From: PFL35 sp041550515
GTDB taxonomy: Archaea > Thermoplasmatota > E2 > DHVEG-1
DNA length: 23,577 nt
Assembly (NCBI GenBank): GCA_041550515.1
Contig: JBFEOQ010000025.1
Location: 1-23,577 of the forward strand
Reading direction: 5' to 3'
Of this stretch, positions 13,746 to 21,426 are shown piece by piece; positions within the stretch are counted from its first letter, which is position 1, and every line of letters starts with the position of its first letter. The notes beneath the pieces were generated by a model. The model ran no database searches, had not been told where the DNA came from, and worked only from the letters and a program-made list of their open reading frames with translations. The translations under genes were made by a program, and so were the position numbers.

Positions 13746-15020
13746 TTAAAAATCCTCAAGTCTTTTTTGAAATAGTTTATTTTTTAAAATAGCACTATTT
13801 TTAATCCAGCGTTTAAGTGGTATATCCATAATATTTGAAATATATATCAAAGCATCATCTATTATATCATATTTTTGATAAGGTTCTGTTAATGATTTTC
13901 TTACACTTTCTCGTACATTCCATACACCTATAGGCATAATGTAACCTGAGTGTGCTTCTCGTAGTATTACTACACCTGCTTGTCTTTTTTCCTTATTTAA
14001 AAGTTCATTTACTGCAAGTCTTGCAGAATAGTAACATCCTCCAATTTCTGCATATGTATTTCTTCCTTTGTAAAATTCATATGAGTTAAAAATTGATATT
14101 TCTCTTCCATATGGATTCCAGGTTGTATTTGGATACCATGCTTCTATTAATTCATACATCCATTCTGTTGGCATCATAATAATTATCCAACGGTTGTCAA
14201 ATTGATTATATTGATAAACTCTATATTCGTTTATCAGAGGATATGTTTTTGTATTATTCATTAATGTCTCTCCAATAGTTGAATCTACTGCTGTAATACT
14301 CCAACGGGTTGGAACAAACTTTCTAAATTTTTTTATTCCAAATGCACCTACACTAAACGCCCTTTGTATTTTAGAGATGCTAACACCATCTTTGTATAGG
14401 CTAAATAATGCCCCTTTTGACTTAAGATCTGTGTCATAATATGCTTTTTCGATGTGTTGTTCGTATTTTGGATTAGTAATATCAAATTTTTTTATTGGTG
14501 CAGATGGACCATGGGGTTGTATTTCATCATAAAAAGTAATATTACCATGAGGTTTTTTTGAAAATATTGCCTCTGAAAAAACACTATTTTTTGAAAGAGC
14601 AAGTTCTCTTGTAAATTGTACTGTTTTATTTGAATTTTCTACATCATAAATATTTACTGAATGTTTGCCTCGTATTAACATTGACCGGAAGTCTACGATG
14701 TCATCGAGTGTTTTATTTAGCCATAATTCTGGTGTATCAATTATTGAGGTATCTCCCATTATTGGTGGTATCATAGGTCCAATTGATATTTTTGGATAGC
14801 CAATTCTTCCGATAAATACACTTGGTGGAGATGATCCCCCAATTTTTAATGTATTTATTAAAGGATTTATTTTATCTCTAGAATGATATCTTACTATAAC
14901 TGGACATCGCGATTTTCCACATAAGAATTTTGTTCCTCGACATAATGCGCATAGACCATGTGACTCTTTTTTTGGTGTTTTCATAAGTTTACTTTGTTTT
15001 TTTGAATTAGTTATTTGCAT
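13746..15020 (-). CDS. nreA: Archaeal DNA repair protein NreA
   Basis: NreA-type repair protein, known in Haloferax to help repair mitomycin C damage and to bind PCNA. The N-terminal zinc motif is Cys24, Cys27, Cys34 and Cys39 (CALCRGTKFLCGKSRCP). Then come the conserved blocks SSPPSVFIGRIGYPKI, GPMIPP, DIVDFRSMLIRG, GPSAPIKKF, RAFSVGAFGIKKFRKFVPTRWSIT and WNPYGREISIFNSYE. The last seven residues, QKRLEDF, resemble a PCNA-interacting peptide that ends after its first aromatic residue. ATG at 15020 follows a TATA box by about 30 bases; a TTG six bases earlier and a second Met at residue 13 are alternatives. It leads an operon with the SPL-like gene and is divergent from the cyclophilin operon. 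Confidence 0.92.
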   Translation of the reverse strand: MQITNSKKQSKLMKTPKKESHGLCALCRGTKFLCGKSRCPVIVRYHSRDKINPLINTLKIGGSSPPSVFIGRIGYPKISIGPMIPPIMGDTSIIDTPELWLNKTLDDIVDFRSMLIRGKHSVNIYDVENSNKTVQFTRELALSKNSVFSEAIFSKKPHGNITFYDEIQPHGPSAPIKKFDITNPKYEQHIEKAYYDTDLKSKGALFSLYKDGVSISKIQRAFSVGAFGIKKFRKFVPTRWSITAVDSTIGETLMNNTKTYPLINEYRVYQYNQFDNRWIIIMMPTEWMYELIEAWYPNTTWNPYGREISIFNSYEFYKGRNTYAEIGGCYYSARLAVNELLNKEKRQAGVVILREAHSGYIMPIGVWNVRESVRKSLTEPYQKYDIIDDALIYISNIMDIPLKRWIKNSAILKNKLFQKRLEDF

Positions 15021-15143
15021 TTTCAAATATTTTATGATTTTATTTAATGTTTATATACATTTTGAAAGGATTACTTAAAGTATAAAAAATATAATATTTG
15101 CAAAACTCTTATTTATCTATTTTTTATTTGCTTTTTGTTTATT
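15021..15143. promoter_or_regulatory. Divergent promoters of nreA and the cyclophilin operon
   Basis: Minus strand: GTATATAAA (about 15049-15058) is a clear TATA box about 30 bases before the nreA ATG, giving a nearly leaderless RNA. Plus strand: AGTATAAAAAAT (15079-15090) is a TATA candidate with an RNA start expected near 15110 and a U-rich leader of about 30 bases without a Shine-Dalgarno before ATG 15144. The two elements are about 25 bases apart, so transcription machineries may compete. Confidence 0.5.
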
Positions 15144-15854
15144 ATGAAAGAAAAAATAGATAAAAGTAGTAGAAGACGTTCAAGACCTGTTAATAAGTCA
15201 AATATTAAGAAAAAAATTAAAAGAAACAAAACTGCTATGTTTCTTGCGATATTTATTGTTTTAATGTTAGTTTTAGGTTCATTATATGTAATTTTTAGTA
15301 CTCTTGGAGATGATGAATCTGAGAGTAGTTATAAAAATGATCCTGATTATAAGTCGGCTCTTGCAGGTTCAAATTATCCTGTGGCAGTTCTTGAAACAAG
15401 TAAAGGTGTTATTGCTGTTGAGCTATATGATGATAAAGCACCAGAAACTTGTAAGAATTTTATTAATCTTGTTAAGGATGGTTTTTATGATGGTATGATA
15501 TTTCATAGAATAACAGATGATTTTATGATCCAAGCTGGGTCAGATTTCCCAGATGGTACAACAAAAACAGGTGGAAATATAAATGTTTTTGAAGGGACGT
15601 TATCTCACGCTAATGGAATGATTTCAATGGCAAGTACAGGACCAGGTGTTCCAGGTAGTGCACAGTTTTTTATATGTGATGGCGCTCAAACTTTTCTTGA
15701 TGGTAGTTATGCTGCTTTTGGAAAAACAATATATGGAATTGAAGTTGTTCAAGATATTGCAGATGAACCACATGACAGTAGCTTTGAGCCCAATCCTGGT
15801 GGAGGAAAACCGAATACTGATATAATAATTCAAAAAATATATATGGCAAAATAA
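15144..15854 (+). CDS. Membrane-anchored cyclophilin-type peptidyl-prolyl isomerase
   Basis: A 236-residue protein: a basic N-terminal tail (residues 1-30, Arg/Lys-rich), one membrane span (about 31-53), a short acidic linker, then a cyclophilin domain (about 75-236). The positive-inside rule places the isomerase outside the cell, suggesting a role in folding secreted or membrane proteins. Domain signatures are LYDDKAPETCKNFINLV, FHRITDDFMIQAGSD (active-site Arg and Gln), SMASTGPGVPGSAQFFI and FLDGSYAAFGKTIYG. The tryptophan of the CypA WLDGKHVVFGKV loop is Phe and the histidine is Tyr, so it should bind cyclosporin poorly. ATG 15144 is preferred to an in-frame TTG at 15135. It is followed 15 bases later by a cytoplasmic cyclophilin. 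Confidence 0.9.
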   Translation: MKEKIDKSSRRRSRPVNKSNIKKKIKRNKTAMFLAIFIVLMLVLGSLYVIFSTLGDDESESSYKNDPDYKSALAGSNYPVAVLETSKGVIAVELYDDKAPETCKNFINLVKDGFYDGMIFHRITDDFMIQAGSDFPDGTTKTGGNINVFEGTLSHANGMISMASTGPGVPGSAQFFICDGAQTFLDGSYAAFGKTIYGIEVVQDIADEPHDSSFEPNPGGGKPNTDIIIQKIYMAK

Positions 15855-15869
15855 ATGGGGATATGATAA

Positions 15870-16343
15870 ATGAGCGGAAAAATTGCATTATTTACCACGA
15901 ATATGGGAAATTTTAAAATCGAGCTTTTTTATGATAAAGCTCCAATTACATATGGAAATTTTAAAAAACTTGTTGACCAAGGTTTTTACAATGGACTTAT
16001 TTTTCATAGAGTCATACCAAATTTTATGATTCAAACCGGTTGCCCGCATGGAACAGGATATGGAGGACCAGGGTATACCATTAGTGACGAGTTTAATCTA
16101 AAACTTAAGCATGATTGTAAAGGAGTTGTTTCTATGGCTAACACAGGTCGTCCTAATACTGGTGGATCACAATTCTTTATTACAGTTGCCCCAACACCCT
16201 GGCTTGATAATCGACATACGATATTTGGAAAAGTAATTGAAGGTATAGATATTATCGAAAATATTTCAAAAGTTCAAAGAGATAGAAACGATAAACCATT
16301 AAAAGATGTTAAAATAAATAAAGTTACAATTTTAGAAAAATAA
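15870..16343 (+). CDS. Cyclophilin-type peptidyl-prolyl isomerase, cytoplasmic
   Basis: A 157-residue stand-alone cyclophilin that accelerates cis-trans isomerisation at proline. There is no signal peptide or membrane span. It has FHRVIPNFMIQTG (catalytic Arg, substrate Gln), GTGYGGPGYTISDEF as in the PpiB-like prokaryotic subgroup, SMANTGRPNTGGSQFFIT, and PWLDNRHTIFGKVIEG with both the tryptophan and the histidine kept. A ribosome binding site (GGGGATATGAT) lies between the genes. It is a paralogue of the gene just upstream, one working inside and one outside the cell, and shares its operon with the dUTPase-like gene. Confidence 0.95.
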   Translation: MSGKIALFTTNMGNFKIELFYDKAPITYGNFKKLVDQGFYNGLIFHRVIPNFMIQTGCPHGTGYGGPGYTISDEFNLKLKHDCKGVVSMANTGRPNTGGSQFFITVAPTPWLDNRHTIFGKVIEGIDIIENISKVQRDRNDKPLKDVKINKVTILEK

Positions 16344-16362
16344 AACTAGGAGATAACTTCAA

Positions 16363-16839
16363 ATGAGTATTCTTTCAGACTTAGATATAAAAAAATGTAT
16401 TAAGAGCAATAAGTTGGGAATAGAACCTTTTGTTGAAAAGAATCTTACACCAAATGGTTATGATTTATCAATTGAAGAGATATTTATTCGTAAAACAGAT
16501 GAACATATAAAAAATGGTATAGCCAAGATTCCAGCTCAGACATGGTTTGCAATTAGTACAAAAGAATTTGTAAAAATGGGATCTAAGATAACGAGTCAGC
16601 TTTGGATAAGGTCAAGTTATGCAAGAAAAGGTGTTATGGCTAGTTTTGGAAAAGTCGATGCAGGTTTTAATGGTACTCTTACAATCAGTTGTTTCAATAG
16701 TAATAATGAACCTTTAGAAATACCAATCGGTGATAGATTTTGCCAAATTGTTTTTGAAAACATGCAATCAACACCATCTGAACTTTATGATAAGAAATCA
16801 GGAAATTTTCAGAATCAAAAAGGTATAAAGTTAAAGTAA
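16363..16839 (+). CDS. dCTP deaminase/dUTPase superfamily protein, probably dUTPase
   Basis: The 158-residue protein starts like dCTP deaminases (SILSDLDIKKCI, then PNGYDLSI) and ends like them (FQNQKGIKL), so automatic naming would give dcd. The active-site segment reads RSSYARKG and then VDAGFNGTLTISCFN. Gapless comparison with recalled E. coli Dcd (DPGWSGCIVLEFYN) puts Ser109 at the catalytic glutamate needed for deamination. The Asp99 used by dUTPases to activate water is kept, and TLTISCFN resembles the E. coli dUTPase strand QLMISVWN. I infer that it hydrolyses dUTP to dUMP and does not deaminate dCTP. It starts after AGGAGAT, 19 bases past the cyclophilin. Its last nine bases overlap the end of the opposing trmI gene. 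Confidence 0.85.
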   Translation: MSILSDLDIKKCIKSNKLGIEPFVEKNLTPNGYDLSIEEIFIRKTDEHIKNGIAKIPAQTWFAISTKEFVKMGSKITSQLWIRSSYARKGVMASFGKVDAGFNGTLTISCFNSNNEPLEIPIGDRFCQIVFENMQSTPSELYDKKSGNFQNQKGIKLK

Positions 16840-17595
16840 AATTTTTCTGGCAAAAGTAAGATAACCAGTATGTCCTAGCATATTAAAACTAGGTCTAGTA
16901 CCTCGTTCACCTATTATCATTTCCCTTTGAATATTTTCAAATGATTTAATTTCTATAAAATTAAGTTTTCTTATTTCTTTAACAGTTTGTTCTAATTGTG
17001 ATATTAAAGGTGAATAACAACAAAGATAACCACCTACTTTTAAGGACTTATAAGCATGACTAACTACATCCCATGGATTTGGTATATCTAAAATTATTGC
17101 ATCAAGATTTTTTTCAGAAATCCCTCTTGTAACATCTTTTTCTAAAATTGTTACATATTTTTCTAGATTTGTAGTTTTTAAGTTTTTCATTGCATGTTCA
17201 ATAAAATCTGACCGGGTATCATAAGACACTACTTTTCCTGTTGGTGCAACAATACTTGCAAGTGAAGTGGTTAATGATCCTGAACCTATTCCTGCTTCTA
17301 AAACATTATAACCTGATTTTATCGAGCAATAAAGGATAATATGTGCGATATCCTTTGGAAGAATTATTTGTGCTTTACGTTTTAAAGCGATGAGTTTATC
17401 CATAACACTTGGCTTTAATATATAGAATTTTTTGCTACCAATTTCTATTTGTTTGCCAAATTCTAATCCAATTAAAATCTTTGGATCAAAAACACCTAAT
17501 CCTCTAATTTTATCGGTTTTATTCTGAGTATTTACAAAATATCTTTTATTTGTTTCTTCTATTAGCACAACTGTTTCTTTTTTTCCAACTTTCAT
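16831..17595 (-). CDS. trmI: tRNA (adenine-N1)-methyltransferase TrmI
   Basis: SAM-dependent enzyme that methylates A57/A58 in the T-loop of archaeal tRNA. The 254-residue protein has an N-terminal beta domain (residues 1-70, with RGLGVFDPKILIGLEFG) and a Rossmann methyltransferase core. Motif I is VLEAGIGSGSLTTSLA, motif II VVSYDTRSDFIEHA, motif IV DAIILDIPNPW, followed by GGYLCCYSPLISQ and the C-terminal RGTRPSFNMLGHTGYL that closes the active site. Full length. It follows the RaSEA stop by six bases, the last gene of the membrane protein-RaSEA-TrmI group. Its 3' end overlaps the dUTPase-like gene by nine bases tail to tail. Confidence 0.94.
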   Translation of the reverse strand: MKVGKKETVVLIEETNKRYFVNTQNKTDKIRGLGVFDPKILIGLEFGKQIEIGSKKFYILKPSVMDKLIALKRKAQIILPKDIAHIILYCSIKSGYNVLEAGIGSGSLTTSLASIVAPTGKVVSYDTRSDFIEHAMKNLKTTNLEKYVTILEKDVTRGISEKNLDAIILDIPNPWDVVSHAYKSLKVGGYLCCYSPLISQLEQTVKEIRKLNFIEIKSFENIQREMIIGERGTRPSFNMLGHTGYLTFARKILL

Positions 17596-17601
17596 AAGAA
17601 T

Positions 17602-18642
17602 CTATCCATAGATATTTGTAAAGCTTCCGAAACTTAAATCTTCAAGGTCTATTTGATCAAGCCATTTTTCACTGCAGTTACATTCTATATTTTTAAAAAC
17701 ATTAATATTTTGTTTAAGTGAAAAATCAGAGATTGCTCGTAGATAATCTTTATCACATTTCGTACAATTATGTGCACCACGAGTAGTACCCCCCGCTACT
17801 ATGTCGCATTTAATTATTTTATCTCTGAGTATTTTTTTACCCTCTTCTAGGATTTGTATAATGCTAAAAAGCCATGGTGGTCTGTATTGTCCACGTTTCC
17901 ATAAATAATTTACAAGTGTATTCTTTTGGATGTTTACTGGATTTAATGATATGATATCTGTATTATTTTTAATTTTTTCTATTGTATTTATTGTATCATT
18001 AATTGCTTGTTTTTCTGTAAGTAATGGAGGTTTTACTAATACATATGTTTTTATATTAATATTATTTTTTTTCAAAACTTTTGTTGCTTTAATGTAATCA
18101 TTATAAGTAAATCCTTTGTTAATGTTATTTTTTCGAATAGTATCATCTGAAGTCTCAAGACCTATTCCTATTTCAAATATTTTTGAGTCAATTACCTTTT
18201 TGATATTTTCAATTGTTTTATTTGTTATATATTCTGGTCTTGATTCTACAGATAATTTTTCAGCTGTTTCATATAGTTTTTTAAGGATTTTTTGTCTTAT
18301 AATTTGATTTATTTCCATATCATCTAAAAAACTACCTGATGTAAAGATTTTAACTAATTTTTCGTTTCTGTATCTGTTCATAGCAAATTCAAATTGTTGT
18401 AATAGTTCTTTATCTGTAACTTCTGACCAGACACTATCATTAAAGTAACCGCACATGCTGCAACCTGATTTAAGTGCCCAACTGCAGCCTCGTGTTTTAA
18501 GTATTATTATAAAAGCATCAACAATTTTATCATTTAGTAAATCTTTCTCAGACCAACAGCTAACAGGTATTTTTATATCTGTTTTTTTTGGTTTAAAACC
18601 AATTTTTAATTCTTTGATATAGTTTGTTAATACCTTGTTCAT
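17602..18642 (-). CDS. Archaeosine biosynthesis radical SAM enzyme RaSEA
   Basis: Works with ArcS to turn the lysine adduct of preQ0 at G15 of tRNA into archaeosine. The 346-residue protein has an unusual radical SAM cysteine pattern, RGCSWALKSGCSMCGYF, with Cys53, Cys61 and Cys64 (C-x7-C-x2-C). ESRPEYITNKTIENI and EIGIGLETSDDTIRKNNINKG are typical of the Elp3/MiaB-like radical SAM barrel. A C-terminal GGTTRGAHNCTKCDKDYL follows, with extra cysteines seen in this family. It lacks the acetyltransferase domain of Elp3 and the TRAM/UPF0004 parts of MiaB. ATG overlaps the stop of the membrane protein gene as ATGA. Its neighbour trmI also modifies tRNA. ArcS and the TGT enzyme are not in the window. 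Confidence 0.87.
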   Translation of the reverse strand: MNKVLTNYIKELKIGFKPKKTDIKIPVSCWSEKDLLNDKIVDAFIIILKTRGCSWALKSGCSMCGYFNDSVWSEVTDKELLQQFEFAMNRYRNEKLVKIFTSGSFLDDMEINQIIRQKILKKLYETAEKLSVESRPEYITNKTIENIKKVIDSKIFEIGIGLETSDDTIRKNNINKGFTYNDYIKATKVLKKNNINIKTYVLVKPPLLTEKQAINDTINTIEKIKNNTDIISLNPVNIQKNTLVNYLWKRGQYRPPWLFSIIQILEEGKKILRDKIIKCDIVAGGTTRGAHNCTKCDKDYLRAISDFSLKQNINVFKNIECNCSEKWLDQIDLEDLSFGSFTNIYG

Positions 18643-19808
18643 TTCTGTTTCTTTTCATCCTTTTTTTTTCTAAAAATTAGAAGTACTACGGCGACTGCAG
18701 AAATAAAAATTAATATTTCAAAACCTGGGATTTGAATATATTCTATACCTTTACCTTCGATCACAGGTGGATCTTCAAGACCTATATTTTCAGTTCCAGT
18801 TTGAAAATAATATATTTGTGAGTCAACAATTGTATTATTATATTTTGTTGGATTCAAATTTTCTGTAGGAATTGTTGGTAATACAAATTTGAAATAATGT
18901 ATTTTTTCTGCATATACTTTAACTGTAACATTTTGATTCGGGAGCCAACCTTTAAACTTTGGATAAGTAGTAAAATAATCATCTTTTTTACTTACATTTA
19001 TTCTTGGACCATCATTAACAGTATAGTAAACAAAATCAACATCTGGTTTAACTTGAAAATTAATAGGAGTCGCAGAATAAACTAATGGCCCAGGAGAAGT
19101 ATAAGCATTATCATGAGAAACTAGTTGTATAGTATTTTTACTATAGGTAAAAGACCTAGATTTTACTGTCTGGATACCATTTACATCATTCACTTTTAAT
19201 TCAAAATTATATGTCCTATCTGTAGAGTAATTCATAGGATCTAAAAATTCATAACTAAAAATATTGTCTATAAAATCAAAATCGTTATTATCTATAGTTT
19301 GATTATTTATTATAAGGCTTATATCAGTTTTATGTACTCCAGAGTTATCTGTGATTTTTGCAACTATTTTAACTGAGTTTTCAAACTCTTGCATATCTGG
19401 TAAAATTATCAAATCAACCATTGGTGCTTCATCATCATAAAATGGTGGATTTACTAAAACTATGAAAATTAGTATCCATGTAAAAAAATATGTACCATAT
19501 ATCAAGAACCAATTTTTTTTTGTAAAATCAGAAATGTCTATATTAAATCGTTGGTAAATATATCTAATAAATGCTGCATTTGCAATAACTACTAAAAAGA
19601 CTAAAAACCATCGTAAATCAGTACCGCTACCCATTAATGCCCAAAAACCAAAACATATAAATGCCATTAAGAGGGAAAATAGAAACGCTAAAAATGTAGC
19701 TTTTATATTTCTACGCTCTCGTTTAAGATAAGTTTCTTCATCAAATTTTGGTACTTTAAAGGTTTTTTCTTCTTTTTCTTCTTCATTATGTTTTCTTCGT
19801 TTAGCCAT
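18639..19808 (-). CDS. Membrane protein with an extracellular domain and a PGF-CTERM-like tail, function unknown
   Basis: I do not recognise this 389-residue protein. The first 35 residues are charged and cytoplasmic. Three membrane spans follow (about 37-58, 66-87 and 100-121). A domain of about 230 residues lies outside, beta-rich, with patterns such as KIVAKITDNSGVHKTDISLIIN and RTYNFELKVNDVNGI, like bacterial/archaeal Ig-like repeats. The end is IPGFEILIFISAVAVVLLIF plus RKKK, which looks like the PGF-CTERM sorting signal: PGF, a hydrophobic span, then basic residues. PGF-CTERM usually occurs on secreted proteins with a signal peptide, so its presence on a multi-span protein is odd; a plain fourth span is the alternative. 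No Shine-Dalgarno precedes the ATG; the TATA box fits leaderless mRNA. It is coupled to RaSEA by ATGA. Confidence 0.8.
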   Translation of the reverse strand: MAKRRKHNEEEKEEKTFKVPKFDEETYLKRERRNIKATFLAFLFSLLMAFICFGFWALMGSGTDLRWFLVFLVVIANAAFIRYIYQRFNIDISDFTKKNWFLIYGTYFFTWILIFIVLVNPPFYDDEAPMVDLIILPDMQEFENSVKIVAKITDNSGVHKTDISLIINNQTIDNNDFDFIDNIFSYEFLDPMNYSTDRTYNFELKVNDVNGIQTVKSRSFTYSKNTIQLVSHDNAYTSPGPLVYSATPINFQVKPDVDFVYYTVNDGPRINVSKKDDYFTTYPKFKGWLPNQNVTVKVYAEKIHYFKFVLPTIPTENLNPTKYNNTIVDSQIYYFQTGTENIGLEDPPVIEGKGIEYIQIPGFEILIFISAVAVVLLIFRKKKDEKKQK

Positions 19809-19828
19809 CGAGAGGGGGATAATGATTA

Positions 19829-19872
19829 TTATTTATAAGTATTTTCTAATGTAAAAAACTTATATAAATATT
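19829..19872 (-). promoter_or_regulatory. TATA boxes in the serS-membrane protein gap
   Basis: On the minus strand, ACTTATAAAT (19831-19840) is centred about 28 bases before the ATG of the membrane protein, so transcription should begin at or near the ATG. A second AT-rich element (ATATTTATATAAGT, about 19859-19872) could be an alternative promoter with a longer leader. The stretch just before the ATG (ATCCCCCTCTCG) is not a Shine-Dalgarno, consistent with leaderless translation. Confidence 0.45.
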
Positions 19873-19900
19873 TGAAGTTAGTTTTTAAAAAAATTTTATT

Positions 19901-21397
19901 CTATAAAAACTCAATTCCTTCCGGTAATTTATCCAAATATTTTCTAAAGCCTTCTGGCCAGTAATTGGGATCAAGTCCCTTCTGAGCAAGATATACTGTT
20001 GTCCATCGTTCTAATCCAATGCCAGAACACCCACTCCAAAGCTCACTTTTTTGTGATTTTATATTAAATGCTTTTATGTATTTATCACCCAGTATGCTTA
20101 AATTTTGAAATTCGAGCCATTCGCTAGTTTTTCTATCTCCACGATATGGCATATATGCCTCAAAATCAATTGTTCCAGTATCTTGAGTAACTCCATTTTC
20201 AATTTTCCCTGCTTGTTGCATATACCAAGGTGTAACCCATGCCATTCGCCATTCAAGATCGAAGATATCATTGAAAACATGTTTATAGCACTCTAGAAGA
20301 TTCTCACGAAGTTTAAGCAACTGTTCGCGAGTTCCAATATACACCGGTTCAATTCTATGAAATTCATCAACACGTTCTATACCATGACGTCCTCCTGACT
20401 CATAGCGATTTGAAATTGCAGTTTTATCATAAACAAGTATAGGTAGACTTGCTTCTGATATTGTTTTATTCTTGAAACTCCAATAGATAACAGGACATTG
20501 CGCATAGCAGATGCCTGCTTTTGGCTGACTTAGATTTTTCATTAATTCATCTATATGAACTTCTTTAGTAATTTTAGTAAGATCTACAAAACGCTCCCAG
20601 GTAAGTGAATCACGAGTAGCAGGTTCTACCACATAGTAAAGTTCACCTGGCATTCCTTCCATATGCCCAGTTTTTAACCATACATTAAATGGAACTATGT
20701 GTGACTCAATTACTTCATTAAAACCAAGTGGTTTTAAAACTTCCTCAATTGCAATTTTTTCCATTGTTTTAAGTATAGCTGTGGCTTGAGCTCTGTAAAA
20801 CCATTTACCTTTGGTAGGTCCTTGCTTAATCCATTCATTTTTCATCATCTCTTCAGTTGGGTCTTTATTCCATATAGGCTTTTTTTCAGGTGATTGCCAT
20901 ATTGCCTTCCAAAACTCGCTTTTTCCTTCATAATATTGATTTATAACTTTTTCATTTACGCGTTTTATTATCCTATCAATGTAATTTCTTTTTAAGAATT
21001 CTTCATCTAATTCTTTAAGTTTAACTGTAGCAAATTTATCTTTGAAAATTACATCAGCAAAAGGAATTGTTATATCTTTTAAGGGTTTTTTCTGTAGTTC
21101 AAAACTTATTTTATAATAAATTATTTTAATTTCACGCACACCTATATGTTTCTTTTTGCCAAATTCTTTTGATATCTCATTTTTAAGTTGCAGTAATGCA
21201 TTATGAGGTCTGTAAACACCTGTAGAAATTATATTAAAAGATAAAGTGTTTTTTTTGGTATTTATATCTTTTATCTCTACTGTTTTATCTTTCCGATATA
21301 TTTTATTATTAAAAACTTTATAAAAATATAATAATTCTTTCTTCATCGAGGAAATATCATCATTAAATGTAAAATTTGCCCTAAGGTCAAATATCAT
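19901..21397 (-). CDS. serS: Type-2 (methanogen-type) seryl-tRNA synthetase
   Basis: Charges tRNA-Ser with serine. The 498-residue protein is the rare archaeal SerRS with an N-terminal domain of its own (residues 1-160) in place of the long coiled-coil arm, and a class II catalytic core holding a zinc ion. The zinc ligands known from Methanosarcina barkeri SerRS (Cys306, Glu355, Cys461) correspond to Cys301 in YAQCPV, Glu350 in FHRIE and Cys457 in SGCSG. Motif 2 is in RYESGGRHGIERVDEFHRIE and motif 3 in GIGLERW. The start is ATG at 21397, with GGTG seven bases upstream; an in-frame TTG at 21409 would add four residues. It follows pcc1 by 29 bases. This type is known mainly from methanogens, so it informs the likely lineage. 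No second SerRS is visible here. Confidence 0.95.
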   Translation of the reverse strand: MIFDLRANFTFNDDISSMKKELLYFYKVFNNKIYRKDKTVEIKDINTKKNTLSFNIISTGVYRPHNALLQLKNEISKEFGKKKHIGVREIKIIYYKISFELQKKPLKDITIPFADVIFKDKFATVKLKELDEEFLKRNYIDRIIKRVNEKVINQYYEGKSEFWKAIWQSPEKKPIWNKDPTEEMMKNEWIKQGPTKGKWFYRAQATAILKTMEKIAIEEVLKPLGFNEVIESHIVPFNVWLKTGHMEGMPGELYYVVEPATRDSLTWERFVDLTKITKEVHIDELMKNLSQPKAGICYAQCPVIYWSFKNKTISEASLPILVYDKTAISNRYESGGRHGIERVDEFHRIEPVYIGTREQLLKLRENLLECYKHVFNDIFDLEWRMAWVTPWYMQQAGKIENGVTQDTGTIDFEAYMPYRGDRKTSEWLEFQNLSILGDKYIKAFNIKSQKSELWSGCSGIGLERWTTVYLAQKGLDPNYWPEGFRKYLDKLPEGIEFL

Positions 21398-21426
21398 AAT
21401 AAACACCAAAATAACATAAATACTAA

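Noticed and set aside
17602..18642. Elp3 or MiaB identity for the radical SAM gene
   Set aside because: The cysteine pattern C-x7-C-x2-C and the lack of acetyltransferase, TRAM and UPF0004 parts fit RaSEA better.
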